DNA from: Companilactobacillus kedongensis
Lineage (GTDB): Bacteria > Bacillota > Bacilli > Lactobacillales > Lactobacillaceae
NCBI RefSeq assembly: GCF_003946625.1
Contig: NZ_RHOR01000003.1
Location: forward strand, 62,001 to 126,000
Reading direction: 5' to 3'
DNA length: 64,000 nt
A model generated the notes under the pieces. That model was not told the origin of the DNA. It saw only the letters and a program-made list of their open reading frames with translations, and searched no databases. Positions 34,431-42,194 of this stretch are shown in pieces; position 1 is the first letter of the stretch, and every line of letters begins with the position of its first letter. The position numbers and the translations under genes were made by a program.

Positions 34431-34871
34431 TTGAAAGAAGCACTTCAAATTTTAAAAAATAACAATTATAAAGTGACCAAACAACGAATCGATTTGATCG
34501 ATTATTTGAGTAAGTTTATTTCAAGTTACGTTCAGATCAGCGTTGTTGATGCCTATATGCGCTCATTGTATCCAGGCATCAGTCACAATACGGTTTATCG
34601 AAATATTAAAGAGTTTTCAGATATTGGCTTAGTAGAGTATCAAGAGAAGAATAAGACGATGATCAAGTTTCAATGTGATTTTGAACAACCACATCATCAT
34701 CATTTTATTTGTTCTAATTGCGGTAAAGTGATTGAATTAAAGGAGTGTCCTATGGATTTCTTCACTAAACAATTACCAGGCTGCCAAGTCGACACACATG
34801 CTATTGAGATCTATGGTTTGTGCCCCGATTGCGTAAAAGCACAAAATGAAAAAGCCAAACCTCTTGAATAG
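34431..34871 (+). CDS. Fur-family metalloregulator, Zur-like
   Basis: A 146-residue repressor. Its winged helix (about 1-75) holds SHNTVYRNIKEF. The metal domain has HHHHFICSNCGKVIEL near 87-100 and the second pair CPDC near 132, the structural zinc site. The histidine cluster and the nearby zinc-lipoprotein genes, each with a Zur-like box, suggest a zinc sensor. Start choice: GTG 34422 or TTG 34431; CGGGTG fits TTG better but this is uncertain. A terminator hairpin overlaps its last codons. Confidence 0.85.
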   Translation: MKEALQILKNNNYKVTKQRIDLIDYLSKFISSYVQISVVDAYMRSLYPGISHNTVYRNIKEFSDIGLVEYQEKNKTMIKFQCDFEQPHHHHFICSNCGKVIELKECPMDFFTKQLPGCQVDTHAIEIYGLCPDCVKAQNEKAKPLE

Positions 34872-34883
34872 AAGTTTGGCTTT
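34851..34883 (+). terminator. Rho-independent terminator overlapping the Fur-family 3' end
   Basis: AAAGCCAAAC / GTTTGGCTTT hairpin followed by TTGTATCTTT; its left arm encodes the last residues of the Zur-like protein. Confidence 0.8.
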
Positions 34884-34950
34884 TTGTATCTTTATTTAGA
34901 ATAAAAACTTATTTTTTGTACCCAAAAATATCCCCCGTATAAATGGGGTG

Positions 34951-35166
34951 TTAGATCGGAGCTTCTTCATCATCGCTATTGTGGAAGAAGACTTCAAAGG
35001 GAATATCATAGGTATCGTGAAGCTTGATAATTTCCTGTTGAGTAAAGCCAAGATCCCTGTTCTTGCGATGAACAGTCGATTTAGATTTCTCTAACAAGTC
35101 GGCAATGTCACTTTGTTTGATTTGGTGCATAATACAGAAAGTTTTTAGACACTGATTATCATACAT
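34951..35166 (-). CDS. Small XRE-type HTH protein
   Basis: A 71-residue protein that is little more than one helix-turn-helix (IKQSDIADLLEKSKSTVHRKNRDLGFTQ... at about 16-45) with an acidic tail. AAGGAAAA precedes the ATG. It faces another small HTH gene (35322) across a 155-bp region and may be part of a small regulatory pair. Targets are unknown. No phage genes are adjacent. Confidence 0.7.
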   Translation of the reverse strand: MYDNQCLKTFCIMHQIKQSDIADLLEKSKSTVHRKNRDLGFTQQEIIKLHDTYDIPFEVFFHNSDDEEAPI

Positions 35167-35321
35167 TGCAATTTTTTCCTTCGTGGAATATATTTTCCTT
35201 CAACAAGGATTACATCTACATACTAAGTTAATTTGTGTAATATTTCAACATATTTTTTTAGCAAAGTGTCGTAATTTACGCTAAAATATCATATATGAAA
35301 GATAGAGGTTATATTTGACAC

Positions 35322-35588
35322 ATGATAACAATTGGAAGATATTTAAAAACTAAAAGATTCTTTTCAGAGCTTACATTATTGCAAGTAACCCATATTGCCA
35401 AAGATAAGTACGGTTATTCTACTTCTACATCAGTTTTGAGTGCCATTGAGACTGATAAGAATAAGATAATTGACGGTGAATTATTATTCGTTCTATCAGA
35501 TATTTACGATTTCGATTTGAACGAATTTAAAGAAGTTGTCATTGGTAACATCAGTAATATCAGAGAACGTAGAAAAATTAATAAATAA
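35322..35588 (+). CDS. Small XRE-like HTH protein
   Basis: An 88-residue protein with an HTH fold: ITIGRYLKTKRFFSELTL near the start, VLSAIETDKNKI near 40, and ELLFVLSDIYDFDLNEF near 53. It resembles the DNA-binding module of Rgg/XRE regulators without a sensor domain. AGAGG lies 13 bases before the ATG, a poor spacing; no better in-frame start exists. Divergent from the 71-residue HTH gene. The pair may regulate each other. Confidence 0.65.
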   Translation: MITIGRYLKTKRFFSELTLLQVTHIAKDKYGYSTSTSVLSAIETDKNKIIDGELLFVLSDIYDFDLNEFKEVVIGNISNIRERRKINK

Positions 35589-35633
35589 ATAAAATTTAGA
35601 GCCGAGGATAGGCTTGTTTAAACGTACACAAAA

Positions 35634-35663
35634 AAGGAGTGGAAAATTATTTTCCAACTCCTT
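35634..35663. terminator. Terminator hairpin overlapping the second zinc-lipoprotein gene end
   Basis: GGAGT.GGAAAA / TTTTCCAACTCC flanked by A6 and T5; its right arm encodes the C-terminal codons of the lipoprotein. It may act on both strands. Confidence 0.8.
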
Positions 35664-36561
35664 TTTCTTTTAGAATTTTATTAAGCTGTTTATATTGTGA
35701 AAGCATCCATTCCTTGTAAGTCTTATCTGCTGGTAAAGTTTCAGTAACTTTTAAGACGGGAATATCATTTTTGTGGGCTAGTTGGACAAGATTATTTACA
35801 GTCTTACTTTCAGCTTGCTCATTATAAACTAAGAAGGAAATCCTCTTATCATGAAGACCGTCACGCATATCTTTGACAACTTTAGGTGAAGGATCAGTTC
35901 CGTTTTCGATAGCTTTTTCAAAGTTTTTATCACCGATCGTGAAACCCATGGCTCTAATAGAGTAATCGAAGACAGGTTCGCTAACGTAAACGTCTTTATT
36001 CTTAGTATTTTTAGCAGTTTTCTTCAGTTTAGTTAATTCACCTCGAACTGGTTTCAATGAGGCAATATACTTTTTGGCGTTGTTCTTAAAATATTTTTTG
36101 TTTTTGGGTTGTTTTTTAGCTAATTCAGCTGCCAAATAGTTGGCGTATTTAGGCATAGTTTTGGGGTTGTACCAAAGATGAGGATTGTCGCCACTTTTTT
36201 TATGCATAATGTTTTCACCAACTCTGATGAAAACAGCGTCGCTAGAATCACTGGATAATTTATTCATCCATGAATCGTAGCCGATCCCGTTGGCGACGGT
36301 GATATCAGCACGGCTAACTTTTTTAGCAATTTCAGTTGTCGGCTCGTAATCATGTGGATCAATAGCGGGATTGTTGATGATAGAAGTGACGTTTCCCTTA
36401 TTTCCAACAACCGCCTTGGCGACTTCACCGTAAAAATCAGTTGTCGTTACGATATTTATTTTACCGTTATGATGTGTAGTTGTTTTAGCGGAACAGCTGG
36501 CTAAGAAGATGCTTAGCAAGGCCACACTCAAAGTCAAAATTATTCTTTTTGATTTATTCAT
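35647..36561 (-). CDS. Zn/Mn ABC transporter substrate-binding lipoprotein, copy 2
   Basis: A 304-residue paralogue of the lipoprotein at 29631. Signal peptide with lipobox LASC (C23). It shares DPHDYEP, NPHLWYNP and the ENGTDPSP segment with the first copy, and is lysine-rich in its central helix. One Zur-like box lies upstream. As with copy 1, no permease or ATPase genes are next to it. Two duplicated binding proteins about 6 kb apart with a Fur-family gene between them form a small zinc-response island. Confidence 0.92.
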   Translation of the reverse strand: MNKSKRIILTLSVALLSIFLASCSAKTTTHHNGKINIVTTTDFYGEVAKAVVGNKGNVTSIINNPAIDPHDYEPTTEIAKKVSRADITVANGIGYDSWMNKLSSDSSDAVFIRVGENIMHKKSGDNPHLWYNPKTMPKYANYLAAELAKKQPKNKKYFKNNAKKYIASLKPVRGELTKLKKTAKNTKNKDVYVSEPVFDYSIRAMGFTIGDKNFEKAIENGTDPSPKVVKDMRDGLHDKRISFLVYNEQAESKTVNNLVQLAHKNDIPVLKVTETLPADKTYKEWMLSQYKQLNKILKEKGVGK

Positions 36562-36574
36562 TTTTTTTCCTCAA

Positions 36575-36637
36575 TAGATAATACTATCTACAATAAATGA
36601 TTATTTAAAATTTGTAAACGGTAATACTTACTGTTTA
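36575..36637 (-). promoter_or_regulatory. Zur-like box and a second palindrome
   Basis: The box at 36615-36637 has half-sites TAAACGGTAAT and CTTACTGTTTA, matching those upstream of copy 1. A second palindrome, TAGATA-ATAC-TATCTA (36575-36590), lies between it and the start codon. Zinc-dependent repression is likely. Confidence 0.7.
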
Positions 36638-36750
36638 CAGTTATACGTTATTTTATAGAAAAGAAAAGGCTTCCATTAAGTGACGAATAGGTTCTATAAT
36701 TATTATTACTGATTAATATTTATAGTTTATGTATAGGAAAGGTAATTGAT

Positions 36751-37776
36751 ATGAAAAATGTATTAACACTTGGTGAAATGATGTTGCGTTTAAAACCATC
36801 AGCCAATAATAGGATCGTTCAATCAAACTCATTTGAGGCATCTTATGGAGGAGCAGAAGCCAATGTGGCTGTATCTTTGGCACTTCAAGGTGATTCGGCG
36901 ACTTATTTAACGAAGTTTCCTGATAATTTGCTAGGCGATACAGCTTTAGGAACATTGAGAAAATATGGCGTCAATACTGATAAAATCTTACGTGGTGGAC
37001 CAAGATTAGGGATCTATTTCTTTGAAAAGGGTGCTAGTGTACGTGGCACAACTGTTGTTTATGATCGTGCTGGAAGCTCTTTAGCCGTTTCTAAAGCATC
37101 TGAATATGATTGGAAGAGTATTTTTTCTGGGATCGATTACTTCTACTTTTCAGGAATAACTCCAGCCATTTCAACTGAGCTACAGACCGCAGTATTAGAG
37201 GCTTGCCAGTATTGTAAAGATAATAATATTCAAATCGTTTGTGATATGAACTACCGTGGAAAAATGTGGACTCCAGAAGAAGCACAGGCTTTCAGCAAAA
37301 AGGTCATGCCATTTGTAAATATCTGTTTAGTTCATGATGAAGATTTTGAAGCTAGTTTAGGGATCAAGAGTTTTGACGGAGATATGAGTCGTGGTATCGA
37401 ACAAAAGGATAGTTTCAAAAAAGCTATGAAGCAAGTTTCTGAACTGTACCCTAATTGTCATACAGTCGCTAGTGTATTGAGAAATATTTATTCGGTCGAA
37501 GATAGTCAGTGGTCAGCCCTTATGCTCAGAGATAATGAATTTTATGAAAGCTCAGTTTACCAAGTTCATGTTTATGAAGGTGTCGCTGGTGGGGATGCTT
37601 TTGGTGCTGGCTTAATGCATGGATTTTTGAACAATTTTGATGGACAAGAGCAAGTCAACTATGCGATTGCTGCTAGTGTATTGAAATTGACGATCGGTGG
37701 CGATCTCAACCTAGTCAGCGAGTCGGAGATCCGTGACGTTATGAAAAAAGACAGCGCTACAGCGATGAAAAGATAA
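36751..37776 (+). CDS. kdgK: PfkB-family sugar kinase, 2-keto-3-deoxygluconate kinase-like
   Basis: A 341-residue ribokinase-family enzyme. GGAEANVAVSLA (about 31-42) and the catalytic GVAGGDAFGAGLMHGF (about 273-288, Asp base) are intact. The N-terminal LTLGEMMLRLKP and sequence layout match KdgK-type kinases, which phosphorylate KDG to KDPG. Other 2-dehydro or simple sugars cannot be ruled out. ATG 36751 has GGAAAGG upstream. The next genes, a GRP sugar transporter and a sugar isomerase-like protein, suggest a small sugar (acid) module, but no aldolase is visible. Confidence 0.88.
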   Translation: MKNVLTLGEMMLRLKPSANNRIVQSNSFEASYGGAEANVAVSLALQGDSATYLTKFPDNLLGDTALGTLRKYGVNTDKILRGGPRLGIYFFEKGASVRGTTVVYDRAGSSLAVSKASEYDWKSIFSGIDYFYFSGITPAISTELQTAVLEACQYCKDNNIQIVCDMNYRGKMWTPEEAQAFSKKVMPFVNICLVHDEDFEASLGIKSFDGDMSRGIEQKDSFKKAMKQVSELYPNCHTVASVLRNIYSVEDSQWSALMLRDNEFYESSVYQVHVYEGVAGGDAFGAGLMHGFLNNFDGQEQVNYAIAASVLKLTIGGDLNLVSESEIRDVMKKDSATAMKR

Positions 37777-37943
37777 CCCAAATATTATATAACACACAGG
37801 ATTATGAAAGTGTTACCATATATATCATGTATTTTGTTATTGTAGTTAATTAAAACAAAGTATATAATTTTTTGGTCTAGACAACTAGAAACCATATCAG
37901 AATGGTTAAGTAATTTGAAATTTTTGAAGAAAAGAGTGATTTT

Positions 37944-38801
37944 TTGGGTGTCTTGTTAGCGCTTATTCCAGCTTTAGGTTGGGGAATACAACCCCTGATA
38001 GCTAGTAAAGTTGGAGGAAGCCCTTCGAATCAAATTTTTGGTACAGGATTTGGTTCATTAATTATTGGTTTGTTTATTTATGCTATGTATGGAAGTGTAT
38101 CCGGAATTAATTTTTGGATTAGTTTCGGAGCTGGATTCTTGTGGTCATTAGGTCAGGTAGGACAATATATTTCCTTTACTCAGATTGGTGTCACGAGAAC
38201 AATGCCGATCACAACAGGCCTACAAGTTGTTGGTACGTCATTGATCGGAGTTATTATTTTCGGTGAATGGAGCGGCGATATAGCTAAATTGATTGGTCTT
38301 TTGGCTATTATCTTGGTAGTTATTGGTGTTACATTTACTGCCATCACAGATAAAAAAGCTGGCAAGTCAGCATCCGGTTCTTTAGCTAAAGGATTAGCTG
38401 TTTTAGTGCCGACCACTGTTGGTTATTGGGCATATGGAGCACTTCCAAAAGCAGTTTCCGCTTCTGGATTACATCTATTTTTCCCAGAAATGCTAGGTAT
38501 TTTTGTAGGGGCAATTATTTATAATTTAGTTATGACTAAAGGTAAGAGTTTCGTTCAAAAAGAGAGCTGGTTAAATGGATTGATCGGATTAGACTTCGGT
38601 ATTTCGTCCTTAGCGTATATTTTTGCAGCCCAAGCAGCTGGTGTAGCATCCGCTTTTGTTATTACACAATTAAACGTAGTTGTAGCAACGTTGGGTGGTT
38701 TGTTGATCTTACACGAGACCAAGACACCAAGAGAACTTAAATTTACACTATCCGGGTTAGTATTGATCGTTGTAGGTAGTGTTATGACAGCATTCTTATA
38801 G
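37944..38801 (+). CDS. GRP-family sugar uptake protein (GlcU/RbsU-like)
   Basis: A 285-residue protein with ten hydrophobic helices of the glucose/ribose uptake (GRP) family, part of the drug/metabolite superfamily. Family traits include the N-terminal ALIPALGWGIQPL, GQVGQYISFTQIGVTRTMPI near 70, and the C-terminal GGLLILHETKTPREL. The start is TTG 37944 with AAGAGTG upstream; no ATG fits. It imports a monosaccharide with protons. A terminator (38811) and element A7 follow. It lies 167 bases after kdgK and may have its own promoter. Confidence 0.9.
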   Translation: MGVLLALIPALGWGIQPLIASKVGGSPSNQIFGTGFGSLIIGLFIYAMYGSVSGINFWISFGAGFLWSLGQVGQYISFTQIGVTRTMPITTGLQVVGTSLIGVIIFGEWSGDIAKLIGLLAIILVVIGVTFTAITDKKAGKSASGSLAKGLAVLVPTTVGYWAYGALPKAVSASGLHLFFPEMLGIFVGAIIYNLVMTKGKSFVQKESWLNGLIGLDFGISSLAYIFAAQAAGVASAFVITQLNVVVATLGGLLILHETKTPRELKFTLSGLVLIVVGSVMTAFL

Positions 38802-38810
38802 AAAATAACT

Positions 38811-38843
38811 GACAAATCCTGGAATGGGGTTTGTCTTTTTTTT
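38811..38843 (+). terminator. Rho-independent terminator before element A7
   Basis: GACAAATCC / GGGGTTTGTC hairpin followed by T8, directly between the sugar transporter stop and element A7. So A7 lies beyond a strong terminator. Confidence 0.85.
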
Positions 38844-39022
38844 GCCGCCTACGTGCGAGATGGATGGTGGCCTGCTGTGGGATCGCCCTTCAGCCAAGGT
38901 CTGAAGGCTCGATTTTGAGCTTTGCTGCGCAAATCTCGAAATCGTCCATTCTGTAAGAGCAGCACGAATCGCTACTCTAACAGAATTTTCACTGCTGGCC
39001 ACCGTCCATCTCGCTCTCCGGC
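38844..39022 (+). repeat. Family A element, copy A7 (forward)
   Basis: The closing stem GCGAGATGGATGGTGGCC pairs with GGCCACCGTCCATCTCGC (one G-T pair), plus GCCG/CGGC ends. Hairpins are CCTTCAG/CTGAAGG (loop CCAAGG), the core CGATTTTGAG/CTCGAAATCG, and AGAGCAGC/GCTACTCT framed by CTGT/ACAG. One of the best-preserved copies. Confidence 0.92.
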
Positions 39023-39050
39023 TCGTTTGGGTTTTAGTACATAAAGGAAA

Positions 39051-39098
39051 AATCCCTGAGTATACAGATTTATAATCAATTCTGTATATTCAGGGATT
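39051..39098. terminator. Bidirectional terminator hairpin
   Basis: AATCCCTGAGTATACAGA / TCTGTATATTCAGGGATT, flanked by A- and T-rich tracts, in the middle between elements A7 and A8. Confidence 0.88.
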
Positions 39099-39127
39099 CT
39101 TATTTTTTCATAATAATCATGTTATAG

Positions 39128-39282
39128 ATCTGGAGATTTTGAGTAATGGAGTCAGTTGTGAAAGTGGAGTTTTACTCCACTGACGATTCTGAGATTTGCG
39201 TAGCAAAGCTCAAAATCGAGTTTCCAGACCTTGGCTGGAAACGGTTGCACAACAGGCGGAATTACCCAAAATTGGAAGCGGC
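39128..39282 (-). repeat. Family A element, copy A8 (reverse)
   Basis: Subtype 2, 11 bases after the stop of the sugar-isomerase-like gene and in its orientation. Outer stem ATTTTGAGTAAT / ATTACCCAAAAT; inner arm AGTGGAGT/ACTCCACT; core CGATTTTGAG/CTCAGAATCG; variable hairpin GTTTCCAG/CTGGAAAC. Confidence 0.9.
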
Positions 39283-39292
39283 AAAAGAAACA

Positions 39293-40030
39293 CTATGCAT
39301 GTTCTTCAATTGCATCTTGAACCAGTTTAAATTCACTCTTCAATTCGTCAAGTGTCATTGGATATTCGATAGCAACAGGAATATCAGGTGTAACGGCATT
39401 GATAAGATTCTTCCAATTTGTAGCACCTTTATCTAAAAGAACGGTTCCTTTGTTTTGAATGTTCTTTAAGTGAAGAATTGTAACGTAGCTGCTTAATTTA
39501 GCCATGGCTTCTTCAGGATCTTCATCGATCCAATACCAGTTACCAGCATCAAAAGTATATCCAATAGGCAAGTTTGCTTGTTGAATTTCTTTGTTGATAG
39601 CTAGTACGTGATCCATGTGACCGTGGTCATTTTGTTCGTTTTCAATTGTTAATTGAACTGAATAAGGTTTTAGAATGTTCTTTAATTCAGCGACTAACTC
39701 ATCAGTTAAAGTATCAACTTCTCCCAAGCTGATCTTTAATGAACCAATTGAGTATTTTGTCGCTAAATCAAGATAGCTGATTAAATTTTCGTTGACTTTA
39801 TTGTCTACGAATAACTGTTCAGGAATTGAGAAGTACAATACCCAGTTTTGTGCTTGTGCAAGTGCTTTTAAATCCGATAATTCTTGGTCTCGGTCATCGC
39901 CGAAAAATTCTCCACGAACTTCAATACCATCGATACCCAAGTCAGTGATTTTCTTGATCATGTCTAATTGTGATGCGCCATTCTTTACATCATTTTCAAA
40001 TACGGCTGTATTAACCAAAAGTTTTGTCAT
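39293..40030 (-). CDS. Sugar phosphate isomerase/epimerase-like TIM barrel protein
   Basis: A 245-residue protein of the AP-endonuclease-2 (xylose isomerase-like) barrel family. Visible features are DLGIDGIEVRGEFF near 27-40, the metal-type pattern TIENEQNDHGHMDHV near 127-141, and TFDAGNWYW near 160. Members isomerise or epimerise keto-sugars or act on inositol derivatives. GGAGGGAA before ATG 40030 fixes the start. A perfect CcpA cre match (40096-40110) lies upstream, so it is probably under carbon catabolite repression. It is convergent with the sugar transporter. The substrate is unknown. Confidence 0.85.
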   Translation of the reverse strand: MTKLLVNTAVFENDVKNGASQLDMIKKITDLGIDGIEVRGEFFGDDRDQELSDLKALAQAQNWVLYFSIPEQLFVDNKVNENLISYLDLATKYSIGSLKISLGEVDTLTDELVAELKNILKPYSVQLTIENEQNDHGHMDHVLAINKEIQQANLPIGYTFDAGNWYWIDEDPEEAMAKLSSYVTILHLKNIQNKGTVLLDKGATNWKNLINAVTPDIPVAIEYPMTLDELKSEFKLVQDAIEEHA

Positions 40031-40095
40031 TGTAATTCCCTCCAAGTTGCTTGATAAAAAAGTTAATAGACTAACTTTATACCAAGAAAACGTTG

Positions 40096-40110
40096 ATGTA
40101 AACGCTTTCT
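40096..40110 (-). promoter_or_regulatory. CcpA cre site
   Basis: ATGTAAACGCTTTCT matches the catabolite-responsive element pattern WTGNAANCGNWNNCW at every defined position, 66 bases before the isomerase-like start codon. Confidence 0.75.
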
Positions 40111-40255
40111 GTTAAATCGGTTTAGTTTTCGTGAAAAGTTTCTCAATGATAAACTTTTTCGGGCAATTTCTACTTTACATTGTTTAATGCAACCAGCAGG
40201 TGCTACTATTTTAAGATAGCGCCATCTAAACTGTGAGTAGTTAAAGGAGATTATT

Positions 40256-40774
40256 ATGCAGATAGGGGAACAGTTACAAAGACAACGTAAGGAACATGGA
40301 ATGTCTCAAGAAAATCTAGCTAAGCACTTACATATTTCAAGGCAATCTATTTCTAAATGGGAGAATGGAACATCACTGCCAAGTTTTGCCAACGTCGTTG
40401 CCATTAGTGAACTATTTGAAGTCTCTTTAGACGAATTAATCAAAGGAGATTCACAACTTATGGATCAATTAGAACACAGTACAAAATTAAATAAGGCTTA
40501 TATAATGGTCGTTACAAGTATCACTTTAGCCGTTATAGCGTATGCAGTATCGACTGGCATATATTCTGTCTCACAAGCAAAACTTGAAGATATTTTGTTT
40601 TTACCACTTATGGCTAGTTTCATCTGTTTGATGTTCAGTATCAAATGGAAAGAGTTAGAAAAAGCCATTACTAAATGGACAATGTTATTTGGAATTATTT
40701 GGCTAACATTATTATTGTGGCCGGAATTTTATGATTTTATTGCTGGCTTTGTAGCAGGATGGAATGCGCATTAA
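40256..40774 (+). CDS. XRE-family regulator with membrane tail
   Basis: A 172-residue protein. An HTH_3 domain fills residues 1-65 (IGEQLQRQRKEHGMSQENLAKHLHISRQSISKWENG). Three hydrophobic helices follow (about 82-100, 108-128, 140-165). Such membrane-tethered XRE proteins are common in lactobacilli and respond to envelope or other signals, but targets are mostly unknown. AAAGGAG precedes the ATG. It is convergent with a small membrane protein gene. Confidence 0.9.
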   Translation: MQIGEQLQRQRKEHGMSQENLAKHLHISRQSISKWENGTSLPSFANVVAISELFEVSLDELIKGDSQLMDQLEHSTKLNKAYIMVVTSITLAVIAYAVSTGIYSVSQAKLEDILFLPLMASFICLMFSIKWKELEKAITKWTMLFGIIWLTLLLWPEFYDFIAGFVAGWNAH

Positions 40775-40777
40775 AAA

Positions 40778-40798
40778 AGTCAGGAATATGTCCTGACT
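40778..40798 (-). terminator. Rho-independent terminator
   Basis: AGTCAGGA / TCCTGACT hairpin; on the minus strand it is followed by TTTTTTAAT. It ends the 74-residue membrane protein gene. Confidence 0.85.
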
Positions 40799-41021
40799 AA
40801 TGTGGTGTCTTATTATTCAATAGTAGATTGTAAACTGTATAAGCGACTGTTTGTACGACGGCTATTAGAATAAAGATTCCTACCCAGATAACTAGACTGC
40901 CTAATTTTAACGATGATGCACTATTTGCTCCGGCAGAGTTTATAGAATGAACAAAGATAACGACCACTCCGATAGCAAAAATAACGATCCAACTTAGACT
41001 TAAAATACGCCATTTTGACAT
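40797..41021 (-). CDS. Small two-helix membrane protein
   Basis: A 74-residue protein with two hydrophobic helices (about 8-26 and 42-62). No family is recognised. GAGGGATAATC precedes the ATG, a good ribosome site. It is convergent with the membrane-tailed XRE regulator and may be related to it, but this is only proximity. Confidence 0.65.
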   Translation of the reverse strand: MSKWRILSLSWIVIFAIGVVVIFVHSINSAGANSASSLKLGSLVIWVGIFILIAVVQTVAYTVYNLLLNNKTPH

Positions 41022-41192
41022 GATTATCCCTCTATTAATTTTATTTACTAGTTAAATTGTAGGGTGTAACAGTAAAAAAACAAGTGCCTCATAATTTTTA
41101 TAAAATTTTAAATTCAAATTGCAGTGGTTATCCTTTGCCAAAAAAAGTAGATGGTGTAACAATGTGACCATTAAACTATTGGGAGTTTAATC

Positions 41193-41489
41193 ATGAAAAA
41201 AATATTAGCAATTTTTCCAACTTTTGTATTAATTGTTATGTTTGTGATCGGGATTCTTATGTATGGGACTAACCAGAAATTGGCTATTAATTACTTAGTG
41301 ATCAGTGTTGCTGGAACATTTATTTACGCACCAGTGGCGCTTTTCATAAGTGGAATTGCTTCAGAGGGCGCAGGGAACTTTCTTAAATGGAAACAAATAT
41401 CTACTAAATTTAAGATATATTATCTGTATCTGGCCGGAATATGGGTAGTAGATATAATTATTGCAATGTATTTTATGACTCATAACTAA
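41193..41489 (+). CDS. Small three-helix membrane protein
   Basis: A 98-residue protein with three hydrophobic helices (about 4-24, 33-54, 78-96). The family is not recognised. GGGAG precedes the ATG. It is a single-gene unit with a bidirectional terminator shared with the PerR-like gene. Confidence 0.65.
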   Translation: MKKILAIFPTFVLIVMFVIGILMYGTNQKLAINYLVISVAGTFIYAPVALFISGIASEGAGNFLKWKQISTKFKIYYLYLAGIWVVDIIIAMYFMTHN

Positions 41490-41492
41490 AAA

Positions 41493-41527
41493 AATAAAGC
41501 TGAGGGAAAATTTCTCTCGGCTTTATT
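41493..41527. terminator. Bidirectional Rho-independent terminator
   Basis: AATAAAGC.GAG / CTC.GGCTTTATT hairpin with A-run before and T8 after, between the small membrane protein gene and the Fur-family gene. Confidence 0.88.
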
Positions 41528-41987
41528 TTTTTTGCGTAATACCTAGTTTTACTTGGCATTCTGGACATAATCCATAAACTTCCATGTGATTTCCTGAGAT
41601 CATATATCCAGAAATTTCAGCAGTTTTTTCTTCTAATGTCTTTTCATCTTTGTCAAAGCCAGGGTATGTTACATCAACAATTTTGCCACAATTAGTACAT
41701 ATAGCATGATAATGTGGTGTCCCAAAGTAATCATAGTGGGTACTACCATCACCATTTTGCAATTCAACAACTAAGCGATGATCTACAAAAGTATTCAAAG
41801 TGTTATAAATCGTAGAAGAACCCATATTCGGAAGCTCTTTGCTTAGAGCGTCGCGGATAGTTTCAACTGTAGGATGATTATGATGACTGGCAAGATAGGC
41901 CAGGATAATGTGACGCTGTGGAGTGACACGTAACTTGTGGTCCTTTAACACTTTCAAAATGTCCTCCATGACAGAACTATTTGTCAT
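41523..41987 (-). CDS. Fur-family regulator, PerR-like
   Basis: A 154-residue repressor. The winged helix (about 10-80) includes RVTPQRHIILAYLASHHNHPTVETI and GSSTIYNTLNTF. The metal domain has THYDYFGTPHYHAICTNCGKIVDV near 92-113 and CPEC near 144. The His/Asp pattern before CxxC resembles PerR, the peroxide sensor using Fe or Mn. An ATG six codons in is an alternative start. It lies divergent from two VIT-family metal transporters, plausible targets for a peroxide/iron response. AGGAAG precedes the start. Confidence 0.85.
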   Translation of the reverse strand: MTNSSVMEDILKVLKDHKLRVTPQRHIILAYLASHHNHPTVETIRDALSKELPNMGSSTIYNTLNTFVDHRLVVELQNGDGSTHYDYFGTPHYHAICTNCGKIVDVTYPGFDKDEKTLEEKTAEISGYMISGNHMEVYGLCPECQVKLGITQKK

Positions 41988-42011
41988 AAGCAGTCTTCCT
42001 TTCTAGTTTGG

Positions 42012-42173
42012 AATCATTACAAGTTAATTATAATACCTATCTAATAAAAATATCAATTATTGATTCTTATTGGAATAAAGTTAGGAATCGGGTTTTAAAT
42101 GTTTACTTTCGCTTAAAAATGAATTATTATGAATTCGTTAGCAGATGAGAATCATTCCAACTTAGAAATGATT
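42012..42173. promoter_or_regulatory. PerR-VIT intergenic region with AATCATT motifs
   Basis: An inverted repeat AATCATT (42150-42156) and AATGATT (42167-42173) precedes the VIT genes. AATCATTAC occurs again before perR (42012-42020). These could be Fur/PerR-family operators, but they do not match the classical PerR box well. Confidence 0.35.
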
Positions 42174-42194
42174 ACAAAGTAAGAGGTGAATGGA

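Noticed and set aside
34951-35588. Prophage repressor/Cro pair at the divergent HTH genes
   Set aside because: No integrase, attachment site or other phage gene is near; both proteins are tiny and the pair stands alone.
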